A stretch of 64,000 bases of DNA from Piscinibacter gummiphilus (GCF_002116905.1 NZ_CP015118.1:1240001-1304000); one strand, 5' to 3'. Numbered from the stretch's first letter, positions 17,816-25,304 are shown. Numbers and translations: made by a program. Notes: a model not told the origin generated them from the sequence alone.

Positions 17816-18180
17816 CAGTTCCTCCCGAGCACGGTGGACAGGGTCAGCATGGGTTCGCCGGCCTCGTTGAATACTTGCGCGTCGGCGCGGCGGAACGACG
17901 GGTTGAGCGTGGGACGCACGATCAGCTTGCCGGTGAAGTTCAGGCCGAACTGCTCGCACGTGAAGTCGGAGTCGCCGACGGCCGGGTAGTTCTGCGTGAC
18001 CTTCTGCCACACGAACTGGTTCTCGGCACACCACTGGGCCGCCGTCACGTCCTGCAGGCGCTGGGCGTTCATGGTCAGCGCGCCGGCAGCCTTGATGCCG
18101 GCGCCGATCGCGATGGCGACGACGGTCAGGGCCACGAGCACCTCGACCAGCGTGAAGCCGCGCGCGGGGCGGTGTGTCAT
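17815..18180 (-). CDS. gspI: Type II secretion minor pseudopilin GspI
   Basis: A 121-residue small pseudopilin. It has a short basic leader (MTHRPARG), then FTLVEVLVAL with Glu at +5 and a hydrophobic helix, and a small globular domain (CAENQFVWQKVTQ onwards) matching GspI. It overlaps gspH by 4 bp upstream and gspJ downstream. GspI nucleates the tip complex of the type II secretion pseudopilus. Confidence 0.94.
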   Translation of the reverse strand: MTHRPARGFTLVEVLVALTVVAIAIGAGIKAAGALTMNAQRLQDVTAAQWCAENQFVWQKVTQNYPAVGDSDFTCEQFGLNFTGKLIVRPTLNPSFRRADAQVFNEAGEPMLTLSTVLGRN

Positions 18181-18626
18181 TGGGGCGTCTCCTCGGCCAC
18201 CACCGTGAAGGGGGACAGGCCGTCGGTGGCGAGCGTGAGGCGCTGGTCGTTGAGGCGCAGCACCAGCCGCTGGCGGCCGATGATGGGCTCGGGGCCCAGC
18301 ATCAGCGCGGGCTGGCCGACGATCTCGGCGGAGACGCCTTCGCCGAGCCAGCGCCTCGGCAGTTCGTTGCCGGGCGTGAGGCCCACGAAGCGGAAGCCTT
18401 CGGTGTCCGGCGAGACCGGGCGCGGCTCCCAGCGCACGGCGATGCCGGTGGCACGCGACTGCGCCCGCGCGGCCTCGAGCAGCGAGGCGAGGCGGGCGGC
18501 TTCGTTCTCGAGCTGGGTGCTGGAGGGGTCGCGGATCGCGAAGGTGGCGAGGCTGGAGGCGACCGCGATCAACACCACCACGAGCATCAGCTCGATCAGC
18601 GTGAAGCCGCGGGCACCGGACCTCAA
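18177..18626 (-). CDS. gspH: Type II secretion minor pseudopilin GspH
   Basis: A pseudopilin with the prepilin motif GARG|FTLIELML and Glu at +5. The start is a judgement. TTG at 18626, one base after the gspG stop, gives a typical short basic leader (six residues before the cleavage Gly) and a 149-residue protein. The first in-frame ATG is at 18701, would overlap gspG by 74 bp and give a 32-residue leader. No strong ribosome binding site marks either, so translational coupling from gspG is likely. GspH joins the minor pseudopilins with the major pseudopilin GspG. Confidence 0.85.
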   Translation of the reverse strand: MRSGARGFTLIELMLVVVLIAVASSLATFAIRDPSSTQLENEAARLASLLEAARAQSRATGIAVRWEPRPVSPDTEGFRFVGLTPGNELPRRWLGEGVSAEIVGQPALMLGPEPIIGRQRLVLRLNDQRLTLATDGLSPFTVVAEETPQ

Positions 18627-18627
18627 G

Positions 18628-19083
18628 TTATTGCCAGGAACCGACTTCGGCGTCGTTGCCCTCGCCACCGATCTGGCCGTCGGCTCCGAAGCTGTAGACA
18701 TCGATCTCGCCTTTCACGCCCGGGTTGGCGTACTGGTACGGGTGGTCCCACGGGTCGTTCGGGAGCTTGTCGAGGTAGGGCTTCCAGTTCGGCGGGATGA
18801 CGCCGGTGGTGGGCTTGGCGACCAGCGCACGCAGGCCCTGTTCGCTCGACGGGTAGCGCTGGTTGTCGAGCTTGTAGAGCTTCAGGGCCTGCACGAGGTT
18901 GTTGACGTCGGTGCGGGCGGCGGTGACCCGCGCGCCGGCGGCACGGTCGAGCACGTTGGGCACGATCAGCGCGCCGAGCACGCCGATGATCACGAGCACC
19001 ACCATCAGCTCGATCAGCGTGAAGCCGCGCGTGGTGCGCGGTGCGGAACGTCGTGAAGCCAGGGACAGGGATTTCATGGTCAT
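18628..19083 (-). CDS. gspG: Type II secretion major pseudopilin GspG
   Basis: A 151-residue major pseudopilin. A basic leader precedes TRG|FTLIELMVVLVIIGVLGALIVPN, with Glu at +5. The GspG-specific region follows: LYKLDNQRYPSSEQGL, DPWDHPYQY, and a C-terminal loop with acidic residues (GADGQIGGEGNDAEVG) that binds calcium in this family. Two in-frame ATGs lie at 19083 and 19077; no ribosome binding site separates them. It heads the minus-strand gsp unit and is divergent from gspC across only 26 bp. Confidence 0.96.
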   Translation of the reverse strand: MTMKSLSLASRRSAPRTTRGFTLIELMVVLVIIGVLGALIVPNVLDRAAGARVTAARTDVNNLVQALKLYKLDNQRYPSSEQGLRALVAKPTTGVIPPNWKPYLDKLPNDPWDHPYQYANPGVKGEIDVYSFGADGQIGGEGNDAEVGSWQ

Positions 19084-19109
19084 CGAATATGTGTCTGCGG
19101 ATTCGGGCA

Positions 19110-19799
19110 ATGAATGATAATTCTCCCATGCTTGCAAGACTGTCAGCTTTCGTAGTGTGGGCCCTTGTCGCCGGCGCCATCGTGTTCTGGGGCTTGAGGC
19201 TGTTCGTGTCGCCCACTCCGGCCCCCGCCAACGCCGTGGCCGTGGTCGACGTCGCGGCTGCGGGCGGTGACCTGTCGCGGCTCTTCGGCGTCACGCAGGT
19301 GGCCGTCCCCGATGCCCCGCCGCCCGAAAGCACGCGCTTCCGGCTGCTGGGCGTTCTGGCCGCGCGTGACTCCGGGAATCCGGGCGCCCCGGGCGTCGCC
19401 CTGGTGTCGGTCGACGGCAAGCCGCCGCGTCCCTACCGTGCCGGCGCCCGCGTCGAGGACCGCCTCTTCCTGAAGGCCGTGAGCCTGCGCACCGCATCCT
19501 TCGGTCCTGACCAGGGGCCGGTGTCGTTCACGCTCGAGGTGCCCCGCATGCCGGAGCCGGCCACGGGCACGCTGACCCCGGTCGATGCCTCGCAACTGCA
19601 GATCGCACCGCCGCCTGTGCCGCAGCAGGCGCCGCAGATGCCGCCGCAGCAGCAGCCCGCCCAGCCCATGCCGGGCGATGCTCAGAACCCGAACGCAGGC
19701 CCCATGGGCGGTCCGCCGCCGGACAACCAGACGCCGCCCATGCAGCGCGGCGGTCCGGCGCCCGCGCTCGGCGGCGCGAACGGGTCGGGCCGGCAGTAG
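19110..19799 (+). CDS. gspC: Type II secretion inner-membrane protein GspC
   Basis: A 229-residue bitopic protein. It has a short cytoplasmic N-terminus, one transmembrane helix (about residues 10-30, LSAFVVWALVAGAIVFWGL) and a periplasmic homology region (FRLLGVLAARDSG... PRPYRAGARVEDRLFLKAV) that links to the GspD N0 domain. No PDZ or coiled-coil domain follows. Instead, the last 65 residues are Pro/Gln/Gly-rich and probably disordered. An alternative ATG lies at 19128. It is divergent from gspG-F and convergent with the cobT-like gene 18 bp away. Confidence 0.9.
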   Translation: MNDNSPMLARLSAFVVWALVAGAIVFWGLRLFVSPTPAPANAVAVVDVAAAGGDLSRLFGVTQVAVPDAPPPESTRFRLLGVLAARDSGNPGAPGVALVSVDGKPPRPYRAGARVEDRLFLKAVSLRTASFGPDQGPVSFTLEVPRMPEPATGTLTPVDASQLQIAPPPVPQQAPQMPPQQQPAQPMPGDAQNPNAGPMGGPPPDNQTPPMQRGGPAPALGGANGSGRQ

Positions 19800-19817
19800 C
19801 CGCTCGAACGCCGGCCC

Positions 19818-20897
19818 TCAGCCGAAGCGGCTGGACCGGCCCCCGCCGTTCATCTCCGCGGGCAGCGACGGCCCCGGGTCTTCCCCTTCCGCCACTTCGG
19901 TGAGCAGCGCCGCGGCGCTGCGCACGAGCGGGTAGGCGAGCGTGGCGCCGGTGCCGTCGGTGCTTTCCATGCCCAGTTCGAGCAGGGCCATGGCCTGGAA
20001 CAGCGACAGCGCCTGCGTGAGGCCCGGGTGGCTGTGGCTGCGGCAGAACACGCAGTAGTCGGTCACGGTGGGGGCGATGCGCGACGCCACCATCAGCGCG
20101 GCGCAGGCGGGCATGCCGTCGATCATGATCAGGTGCCGCTTGCTCGCGGCCACGAGCATCACGCCCACCATCATCGCGATCTCGAAGCCGCCGACGGCAG
20201 CGAGCACCTCGACCGCGTCGTTCAGCTGGCCGTGGCGGCCCTGGGCGGTCTGCATCACCATCATCAGCAGCGATTCGGCCTCGGACGGCATGCCGGGGCC
20301 GGGCAGCACGAGCTCGCGCACCGGGTCGCCGGACAGGCCCGACATGACGAGCGCCGCGCTTTCATGGGCGCCGATGCCCACGCCCGCGCACGCGAGCACG
20401 TTGCCCGGCAGCGCGTCGGCGATCTCCATGCCGGCGCGGATGGCCGCGTGGGCCTGTTCGAGCGACATGGCGTTGGCCACGCGCAGGTTGCGCGTGCCGT
20501 GGGCGATCTTGCGCGCCATCAGGCGCGGGTGGGGCAGCACGGACTCGGCGACGCCGCAGTCGACGACGTTCAGGCCCATGCCCTGGATGCGGGCGAACAC
20601 CGAGACCGGCAGTTGCGACGTCAGCAGGCTCTGCACGAGCGCCGCGGTGGACGGCTGGTTCGCGCTGCTGGCGCAGACGCCGTCGACGGCCAGCCCGTGG
20701 TCGGACGCGAACACCGCGAGCTGCGGCTGGTCGAAGCGGGGCTTGAGGGTGTTCTGGATCAGCCCGATGCGCACCGCGAGCGGCTCGAGTTCGCCGAGCT
20801 TGCCGGTGGTTTCGCTGCGTCGCTTGAGCTTGTCCCGGAGGGCCTGCTCGAGCAGCGAGTTGGTGGTGGGGCTGATCAGCGAACGGTTGGCGGACAT
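19818..20897 (-). CDS. CobT-like nicotinate-nucleotide:benzimidazole phosphoribosyltransferase, altered active site
   Basis: A 359-residue CobT-family protein of normal length. CobT makes alpha-ribazole phosphate for the lower ligand of cobalamin. Family blocks include NTLKPRFDQPQLAVFASDHGL, a GNVLACAGVGIGAHESAAL region and DGTGATLAYPLVRSAAALL near the C-terminus. The catalytic Glu of Salmonella CobT (E317, in an EGTGA motif) aligns with Asp314 here (codon 19956-19958), and the preceding loop (GMESTDG) also differs. No other cobalamin genes are in the window. It may use another base, or be a slow or repurposed paralogue. ATG at 20897 is preferred to an upstream TTG at 20912. Confidence 0.82.
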   Translation of the reverse strand: MSANRSLISPTTNSLLEQALRDKLKRRSETTGKLGELEPLAVRIGLIQNTLKPRFDQPQLAVFASDHGLAVDGVCASSANQPSTAALVQSLLTSQLPVSVFARIQGMGLNVVDCGVAESVLPHPRLMARKIAHGTRNLRVANAMSLEQAHAAIRAGMEIADALPGNVLACAGVGIGAHESAALVMSGLSGDPVRELVLPGPGMPSEAESLLMMVMQTAQGRHGQLNDAVEVLAAVGGFEIAMMVGVMLVAASKRHLIMIDGMPACAALMVASRIAPTVTDYCVFCRSHSHPGLTQALSLFQAMALLELGMESTDGTGATLAYPLVRSAAALLTEVAEGEDPGPSLPAEMNGGGRSSRFG

Positions 20898-20969
20898 GGG
20901 CGACGGGGGCAACGGGGCGCAGCGTGATTGTGAGGCCGCGCCGATGACAGCTGCAAATCGGGCGGTCCG

Positions 20970-22544
20970 TCAGCGAAGAAACAATCGGTACACCGGGTTC
21001 TCGGTCTCGTCGACCCACGGGTACGCGAGCGTCTTCAGGAACTCGGTGAACGCCTTGCGGTCCTTGCGCGGCACCTGGATGCCGACCAGCGTGCGGCCGT
21101 AGTCGGCACCCTGGTTGCGGTAGTGGAACAGGCTGATGTTCCAGTCGGGGTGCATGTGCGACAGGAAGCGCATCAGCGCGCCCGGGCGCTCGGGGAACAC
21201 GAAGCGGTAGAGGCGCTCGTCCTTCGCGAGTTCGCTGCGACCGCCCACCATGTGGCGCAGGTGCTGGTGCGCGAGCTCGTCGTCGGTGAGGTCGAGTGCG
21301 GCGAAGCCGTGTTTCGCGAACAGGCGCGAGAGCTTGCCCGACTCGTCGCCGCGCGTGGCCAGGCCCACGAACACGTGGGCCGCGCTTTCGTCGGAGATGC
21401 GGTAGTTGAACTCGGTGACGCTGCGGTCGCCGATCAGTTCGCAGAGCCGGCGGAAGCTGCCGCGCTCCTCGGGGATCGTGATGGCGAAGAGGGCCTCGCG
21501 CTCCTCGCCCACCTCGGCCCGCTCGGCGACGAAGCGCAGGCGGTCGAAGTTCATGTTGGCCCCGCAGGTGATCGCGACGAAGGTCTTGCCCTTGAGCCTG
21601 TGCGTCTCGGCGTACTGCTTGATGGCCGCGACACCCAGGGCGCCGGCCGGCTCCACGATGCTGCGGGTGTCCTCGAAGATGTCCTTGATCGCGGCGCAGG
21701 CCGCGTCGGTGTCGACGAGCACGAAGTCGTCGACCAGCGAACGCGCGAGGCGGAAGGTCTCCTCGCCCACGAGCTTGACGGCCGTGCCGTCGGAGAAGAG
21801 GCCCACGTCGGCGAGTTGCACGCGCTTGCCCGCGGCCACCGAACGTGCCATCGCGTCGGAGTCGGTGGTCTGCACGCCGATCACCTTCGTTTCGGGCCGC
21901 ACCGACTTGATGTAGGCCGCGACACCCGCGATCAGGCCGCCGCCGCCGATCGCGACGAACACCGCGTCGATGGGGCCGGGGTGCTGGCGCAGGATCTCCA
22001 GCGCGACGGTGCCCTGGCCCGCGATCACCTCGGGGTCGTCGAACGGGTGCACGAACGTGAGGCCGCGCTTGCGCTCGAGTTCCAGCGCGTGCTGGTAGGC
22101 ATCGGAGTAGCTCTCGCCATGCAGCACCACCTCGCCGCCGAGCGCGCGCACGGCGTCGATCTTGAGCTGCGGCGTGGTGACGGGCATCACGATGACGGCG
22201 GTGCAGCCGAGCTGCTTCGCACCGAGCGCGACACCCTGCGCGTGGTTGCCCGCGGACGCGCACAGCACGCCGCGCTTGAGCTGCTCGGGGGTGAGCTGCC
22301 GCATCTTGTTGTAGGCGCCGCGGAGCTTGAAGCTGTGGACCGGCTGCGTGTCCTCGCGCTTGAGCCACACGTGGTTGCCGATGCGGCGCGAGAGCTTGGC
22401 GGCGCGTCCCAGTTCGGTCTCGCGCGCCACGTCGTAGACCTGGGCGTTGAGGATCTTCTGCAGGTAGTCCGGCACGCCGAGGCGCTTCGGCTTGGGCGAA
22501 GGGGTCGCGCGGGGCGACTTCGAGGGGCGGGCGGGGCCGGCCAT
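20970..22544 (-). CDS. ilvA: Threonine ammonia-lyase, biosynthetic (IlvA)
   Basis: A 524-residue PLP enzyme that deaminates threonine to 2-oxobutanoate, the first step of isoleucine synthesis. The PLP lysine is K73 in HSFKLRGAYNK; ASAGNHAQGVALGA and the glycine loop IGGGGLIAGV bind the cofactor. Two C-terminal ACT-like regulatory domains (about residues 345-520) are present, so allosteric inhibition by isoleucine is expected. The ATG at 22544 has a ribosome binding site (AGGAG about 7 bases upstream). Its 5' region contains a candidate small RNA or attenuator that ends in an intrinsic terminator 84 bp before the start codon. Confidence 0.96.
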   Translation of the reverse strand: MAGPARPSKSPRATPSPKPKRLGVPDYLQKILNAQVYDVARETELGRAAKLSRRIGNHVWLKREDTQPVHSFKLRGAYNKMRQLTPEQLKRGVLCASAGNHAQGVALGAKQLGCTAVIVMPVTTPQLKIDAVRALGGEVVLHGESYSDAYQHALELERKRGLTFVHPFDDPEVIAGQGTVALEILRQHPGPIDAVFVAIGGGGLIAGVAAYIKSVRPETKVIGVQTTDSDAMARSVAAGKRVQLADVGLFSDGTAVKLVGEETFRLARSLVDDFVLVDTDAACAAIKDIFEDTRSIVEPAGALGVAAIKQYAETHRLKGKTFVAITCGANMNFDRLRFVAERAEVGEEREALFAITIPEERGSFRRLCELIGDRSVTEFNYRISDESAAHVFVGLATRGDESGKLSRLFAKHGFAALDLTDDELAHQHLRHMVGGRSELAKDERLYRFVFPERPGALMRFLSHMHPDWNISLFHYRNQGADYGRTLVGIQVPRKDRKAFTEFLKTLAYPWVDETENPVYRLFLR

Positions 22545-22625
22545 GGGGAACTCCTGCAGCTGCGGTCGAAAGGGGGCGCCGCATGATAAGCGACGGCCTC
22601 GGTGGAAGGCGGGGTGCCCCCGGGC

Positions 22626-22727
22626 AGAAAAAAAGCCCAAGGCATTGCTGCCTTGGGCTGAATCCACCAATGGAGGAGGTGGAGGAGACAAACGGTAGGG
22701 TCTGGCACTCGCGCCATAACACCAATG
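22626..22727 (-). ncRNA. Candidate small RNA (or ilvA leader) with two anti-Shine-Dalgarno motifs
   Basis: A self-contained transcription unit seems to lie in the 311-bp gap between divergent ilvA and osmC. A sigma-70-like promoter (22734-22762) would start transcription near 22727, and a strong intrinsic terminator (22628-22659) would end it after about 100 nt. In the RNA sense, two CTCCTCC heptamers occur at 22681-22687 and 22672-22678. Part of the second (TCCTCC) lies in the 9-nt loop of a hairpin whose 6-bp stem pairs TCCACC (22678-22683) with GGTGGA (22663-22668). The stretch CACCTCCT is identical to the 3' tail of 16S rRNA. No short leader peptide with a stop codon fits. It could act on ribosome binding sites in trans, or as an attenuator in the ilvA leader. 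Confidence 0.55.
22628..22659 (-). terminator. Intrinsic terminator upstream of ilvA
   Basis: On the minus strand a perfect 10-bp stem, AGCCCAAGGC pairing with GCCTTGGGCT, closes a 6-nt loop (22644-22649) and is followed at once by a run of seven T residues (22628-22634). This is a textbook Rho-independent terminator. It lies 84 bp before the ilvA start codon in the direction of ilvA transcription, so it either ends a separate small RNA or attenuates ilvA. Confidence 0.88.
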
Positions 22728-22733
22728 ATCATC

Positions 22734-22762
22734 AGTGTAATACTTGACATGGTGCGTCGCAA
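22734..22762 (-). promoter_or_regulatory. Predicted sigma-70 promoter for the small RNA/ilvA leader
   Basis: On the minus strand, TTGCGA (22757-22762) and TACACT (22734-22739) are separated by exactly 17 bp. Each matches four of six consensus bases. The predicted start, about seven bases after the -10 box, is near 22727, just before the anti-Shine-Dalgarno RNA. ilvA may also be transcribed from here by read-through of the terminator. Confidence 0.5.
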
Positions 22763-22855
22763 TAACCCGTTGGAGGGTATTTCGCGCGGAATTTCTCAAG
22801 GATCGGGGTGGGCCCGGACACCGGGTCGCGCCCCTCATCGACACAGGACACGAAC

Positions 22856-23278
22856 ATGGAATGCACCATCAACTGGCTGGCCGCGAGCGGCATGGGATTC
22901 GTCGCGGAGACCGGCAGCGGACACACGCTCGTGATGGACGGCGCCCCCGATGGCGGCGGGCGCAACCTCGCGCCGAGGCCGATGGAGACGGTGCTCGCGG
23001 GCACCGGCGGCTGCACGGCCTATGACGTGGTGCTGATCCTCAAGCGCGGCCGCCACGACGTGCGCGGCTGCCAGGTCAAGGTCACGTCCGAACGCGCGCC
23101 GGTGGATCCGAAGGTGTTCACGAAGATCCACATGCACTTCACCGTGACCGGCAAGGACCTGCCCGAGGCCGCGGTGCAGCGCGCGATCCAGATGTCCCAC
23201 GAGAAGTACTGCTCGGCGAGCATCATGCTCGCCAAGACCGCCGAGATCACCACGAGCTTCGACCTCGTCGCGGCCTGA
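22856..23278 (+). CDS. OsmC family protein
   Basis: A 140-residue OsmC/Ohr-fold protein. The two conserved cysteines of the family are present: C53 in GTGGCTAYDV and C119 in EKYCSAS. They form the thiol-peroxidase centre in characterised members. Length and the PMETVLAGTGGC block match the YhfA/OsmC-like subgroup rather than Ohr. Role in peroxide detoxification is known for the family, but the physiological substrate here is not known. The ATG at 22856 follows an ACAGGACACGA stretch with an imperfect ribosome binding site. It is divergent from ilvA and convergent with coq7. Confidence 0.88.
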   Translation: MECTINWLAASGMGFVAETGSGHTLVMDGAPDGGGRNLAPRPMETVLAGTGGCTAYDVVLILKRGRHDVRGCQVKVTSERAPVDPKVFTKIHMHFTVTGKDLPEAAVQRAIQMSHEKYCSASIMLAKTAEITTSFDLVAA

Positions 23279-23310
23279 GGCCCGCAGCGGGCGCCGCGAG
23301 CCCCTCCGGC

Positions 23311-23967
23311 TCAGATCCGGTGGGCGGTGGTGGTCATCACCTTCGAGGCCGCGCGCATGAGCCAGCGCACGGGCGCGGGCAGTGCCGCGCCGCCGGCCGC
23401 GAGGGCCTGGTCCGCGTGGCGGGCCTCGTCGTCCTTCATGCGGTCGACGATGCGGCGCGACGCAGTGTCGGCGGCCGGCAGGCGATCGAGGTGCGACGCG
23501 AGGTGGGCCTCCACCTGGCGCTCGGTCTCCACCACGAACCCGAGGCTGACCTGCGGGCTCACGCGGCCCGCGATCCAGCCGATGCCGAAGGCACCGGCGT
23601 ACCAGAGCGGGTTGAGCAGGCTCGGCCGGTCGCCCAGCTGATCGAGGCGCTCGCGCGTCCACGCGAGGTGGTCGGTCTCCTCGCGGCCCGCGGCGTCGAA
23701 GTGGGCGCGCAGCTGCGGGTCGGTCGCGGTCAGCGCCTGGGCGTTGTAGAGCGCCTGCGCGCACACCTCGCCGACGTGGTTCACGCGCATCAGCGCACCC
23801 GAGAGGCGCCGCTCGGCGTCCGTCAGTCCGGGCGGGTCCTCGCCCGCGGCGGGAGAGGCCTGCGAGGCATGGCCCGAGTCGGTCAGCGTGCGCAGCGCGT
23901 TGTCCGCGGCGACGAGCCACGCGTCCACCCGGCCGAGCGCCGGACGATCGATTGGGAGGGTTGTCAT
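23311..23967 (-). CDS. coq7: Demethoxyubiquinone hydroxylase Coq7
   Basis: A 218-residue di-iron carboxylate hydroxylase that adds the last hydroxyl group to the ubiquinone ring (5-demethoxyubiquinol to demethylubiquinol). Di-iron ligands appear in two ExxH sets: E67 in NHVGEVCAQALY, E97-x-x-H100 in EETDHLAW, an acidic position near 148-150 in VVETERQ, and E182-x-x-H185 in DEARHA. The hydrophobic loop WYAGAFGIGWIAG lies between them and probably associates with the membrane. The ATG at 23967 is preceded by a G-rich ribosome binding site. Confidence 0.93.
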   Translation of the reverse strand: MTTLPIDRPALGRVDAWLVAADNALRTLTDSGHASQASPAAGEDPPGLTDAERRLSGALMRVNHVGEVCAQALYNAQALTATDPQLRAHFDAAGREETDHLAWTRERLDQLGDRPSLLNPLWYAGAFGIGWIAGRVSPQVSLGFVVETERQVEAHLASHLDRLPAADTASRRIVDRMKDDEARHADQALAAGGAALPAPVRWLMRAASKVMTTTAHRI

Positions 23968-24093
23968 GACCCCCGAGGATACCCGAGGTGGCCCTCGCGT
24001 AAACCCTGATTTTGCGGGCCGTTGCCGGCAAAAAGGTGCGCCAATAGGCGTAAATGCTCGTTGTTGTCCAGCAACAGCGACGTGCACTGAACT

Positions 24094-24109
24094 TTGCACT
24101 CTGGTGCAA
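24094..24109. promoter_or_regulatory. Perfect inverted repeat in the porin promoter region
   Basis: TTGCAC-TCTG-GTGCAA is a perfect 6-4-6 dyad located 97 bp upstream of the porin start codon, within the 238-bp gap between coq7 and the porin gene. It looks like a binding site for a dimeric regulator. The spacing is too short for the NtrC site it superficially resembles (GCAC-N7-GTGC). A weak hairpin (TGTTG/CAACA) lies just upstream at about 24063-24077. No convincing -35/-10 pair was identified. Confidence 0.4.
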
Positions 24110-24205
24110 TAACGCAACTTCCGCTGAGGAGTTCGGCCCGATCGGCTTGTGTGTGCCGAAGCCAGGATCGGGACCTCTTGTTCAAAACTCATGGAGATAG
24201 TCGCA

Positions 24206-25261
24206 ATGAAAAAATCCCTTCTCGCTCTGGTGGTCCTCGGCGCATTCGCTGGCACTGCTTCGGCTCAATCGTCGGTCACGATCTTCGGCAAGATCGACCA
24301 GGCCCTTGGCAAGCGCATCGGCTCCAAGGACAAGCAAGTCGTCGACACGGCCGGCAGCCGCATCGCCTTCCGTGGTTACGAAGACCTCGGTGGCGGCCTG
24401 GGCGCGCTGTTCGCCATCGAACACCGCTTCACGCCCGACACCGGCACCATCGGTCCCGGCGTCCAGCCGAGCGCTGCGTCGTCCACCAAGTTCTGGGAAG
24501 GTTTCTCGTTCGTCGGCCTGCGCACGCAGTTCGGCGCGATCACCCTCGGCCGCCAATACACCTCGTCCTTCCTGACCGTGCAGAACAACGTCGACCCGTT
24601 CGCGGGTGAGACGGTTGCGGCCCTGCGCGACATCGGCATGGGTCTGCAGACCAGCCTGACGAGCACGCCGATCGCCGTGAACCCCGGCACCATCCGCGTG
24701 AGCGACTCCATCAAGTACGCACTGGTCGCCGGCGGCTTCTCGTTCTCGGCCGATTACGCCGAAGCGCCCGCTGGCCAACCGGATCGTCCGTACTCGGTGG
24801 CCGGTGCCTACACGGGTGGTCCGTTCTGGGCCGGTATCGCCTACCAGAACCCGGGCAACGCCGATGACAACCTGCTGAACCTGGGCGCGCGCTACACGTT
24901 CGGCACCGTCACCCTGTCGGCCGGCTACAGCGACGGCGACACGCAACGTCTGTCGGCTGCCATCGGCCCGCAGAAGGTCAAGGCCTGGCTGGTCGGCGCG
25001 AACATCGCCGTCGGCGTGGGCGACATCAAGGTCGGCTACGCCGACCTGAAGGTCGGTTCGATCAAGGCCAACGAACGCTTCGGCCTGGGCTACCACTACA
25101 ACCTGTCCAAGCGCACCAAGCTCTACATCGACTACGCGCACGACGGCAAGGGCTTCCACGGCGCGTTCTCGGCTCCGGCACTGGCCAACAACCCGGCCAT
25201 CAGCTCGGACCTGCGCAACGAGAAGGACGGCTACGACATCGGCATCCAGCACAACTTCTGA
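24206..25261 (+). CDS. Gram-negative trimeric porin
   Basis: A 351-residue outer-membrane porin of the betaproteobacterial general porin family (Omp32/OpcP type). A Sec signal peptide ends at ASA|QSSVTIFG, and QSSVTIFGKID is the classic mature N-terminus. The chain alternates beta-strand-like segments (RIAFRGYEDLGGGLGALFAIEH, GFSFVGLRTQFG) and ends in the C-terminal aromatic residue Phe (IQHNF) needed for Bam-dependent insertion. The start ATG at 24206 has GGAGAT upstream. It is monocistronic, followed by a strong terminator. Synonymous codons are biased towards highly expressed choices, consistent with abundant expression. Confidence 0.95.
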   Translation: MKKSLLALVVLGAFAGTASAQSSVTIFGKIDQALGKRIGSKDKQVVDTAGSRIAFRGYEDLGGGLGALFAIEHRFTPDTGTIGPGVQPSAASSTKFWEGFSFVGLRTQFGAITLGRQYTSSFLTVQNNVDPFAGETVAALRDIGMGLQTSLTSTPIAVNPGTIRVSDSIKYALVAGGFSFSADYAEAPAGQPDRPYSVAGAYTGGPFWAGIAYQNPGNADDNLLNLGARYTFGTVTLSAGYSDGDTQRLSAAIGPQKVKAWLVGANIAVGVGDIKVGYADLKVGSIKANERFGLGYHYNLSKRTKLYIDYAHDGKGFHGAFSAPALANNPAISSDLRNEKDGYDIGIQHNF

Positions 25262-25304
25262 TCTCGCGCTGGCCTCGGGCCAGCCCGGCATCCGTGTGCT
25301 TCAG

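Noticed and set aside
22674..22681. AGGAGGTG on the plus strand as a ribosome binding site for a small gene before osmC
   Set aside because: No start codon follows at a useful distance and no supporting open frame is present; the sequence makes sense as the complement of the anti-Shine-Dalgarno motif.
22703..22716. Sigma-54 promoter for osmC (TGGCAC on the plus strand)
   Set aside because: The required TTGC element at the correct distance downstream is absent.
22660..22733. Isoleucine/leucine/valine leader peptide before ilvA
   Set aside because: The frame with Ile, Leu and Val codons has no stop codon and reads on into the ilvA region, so it does not form a short attenuator peptide.
24096..24107. 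NtrC site upstream of the porin gene
   Set aside because: The half sites GCAC and GTGC are 4 bp apart; NtrC sites have 7 bp between them.
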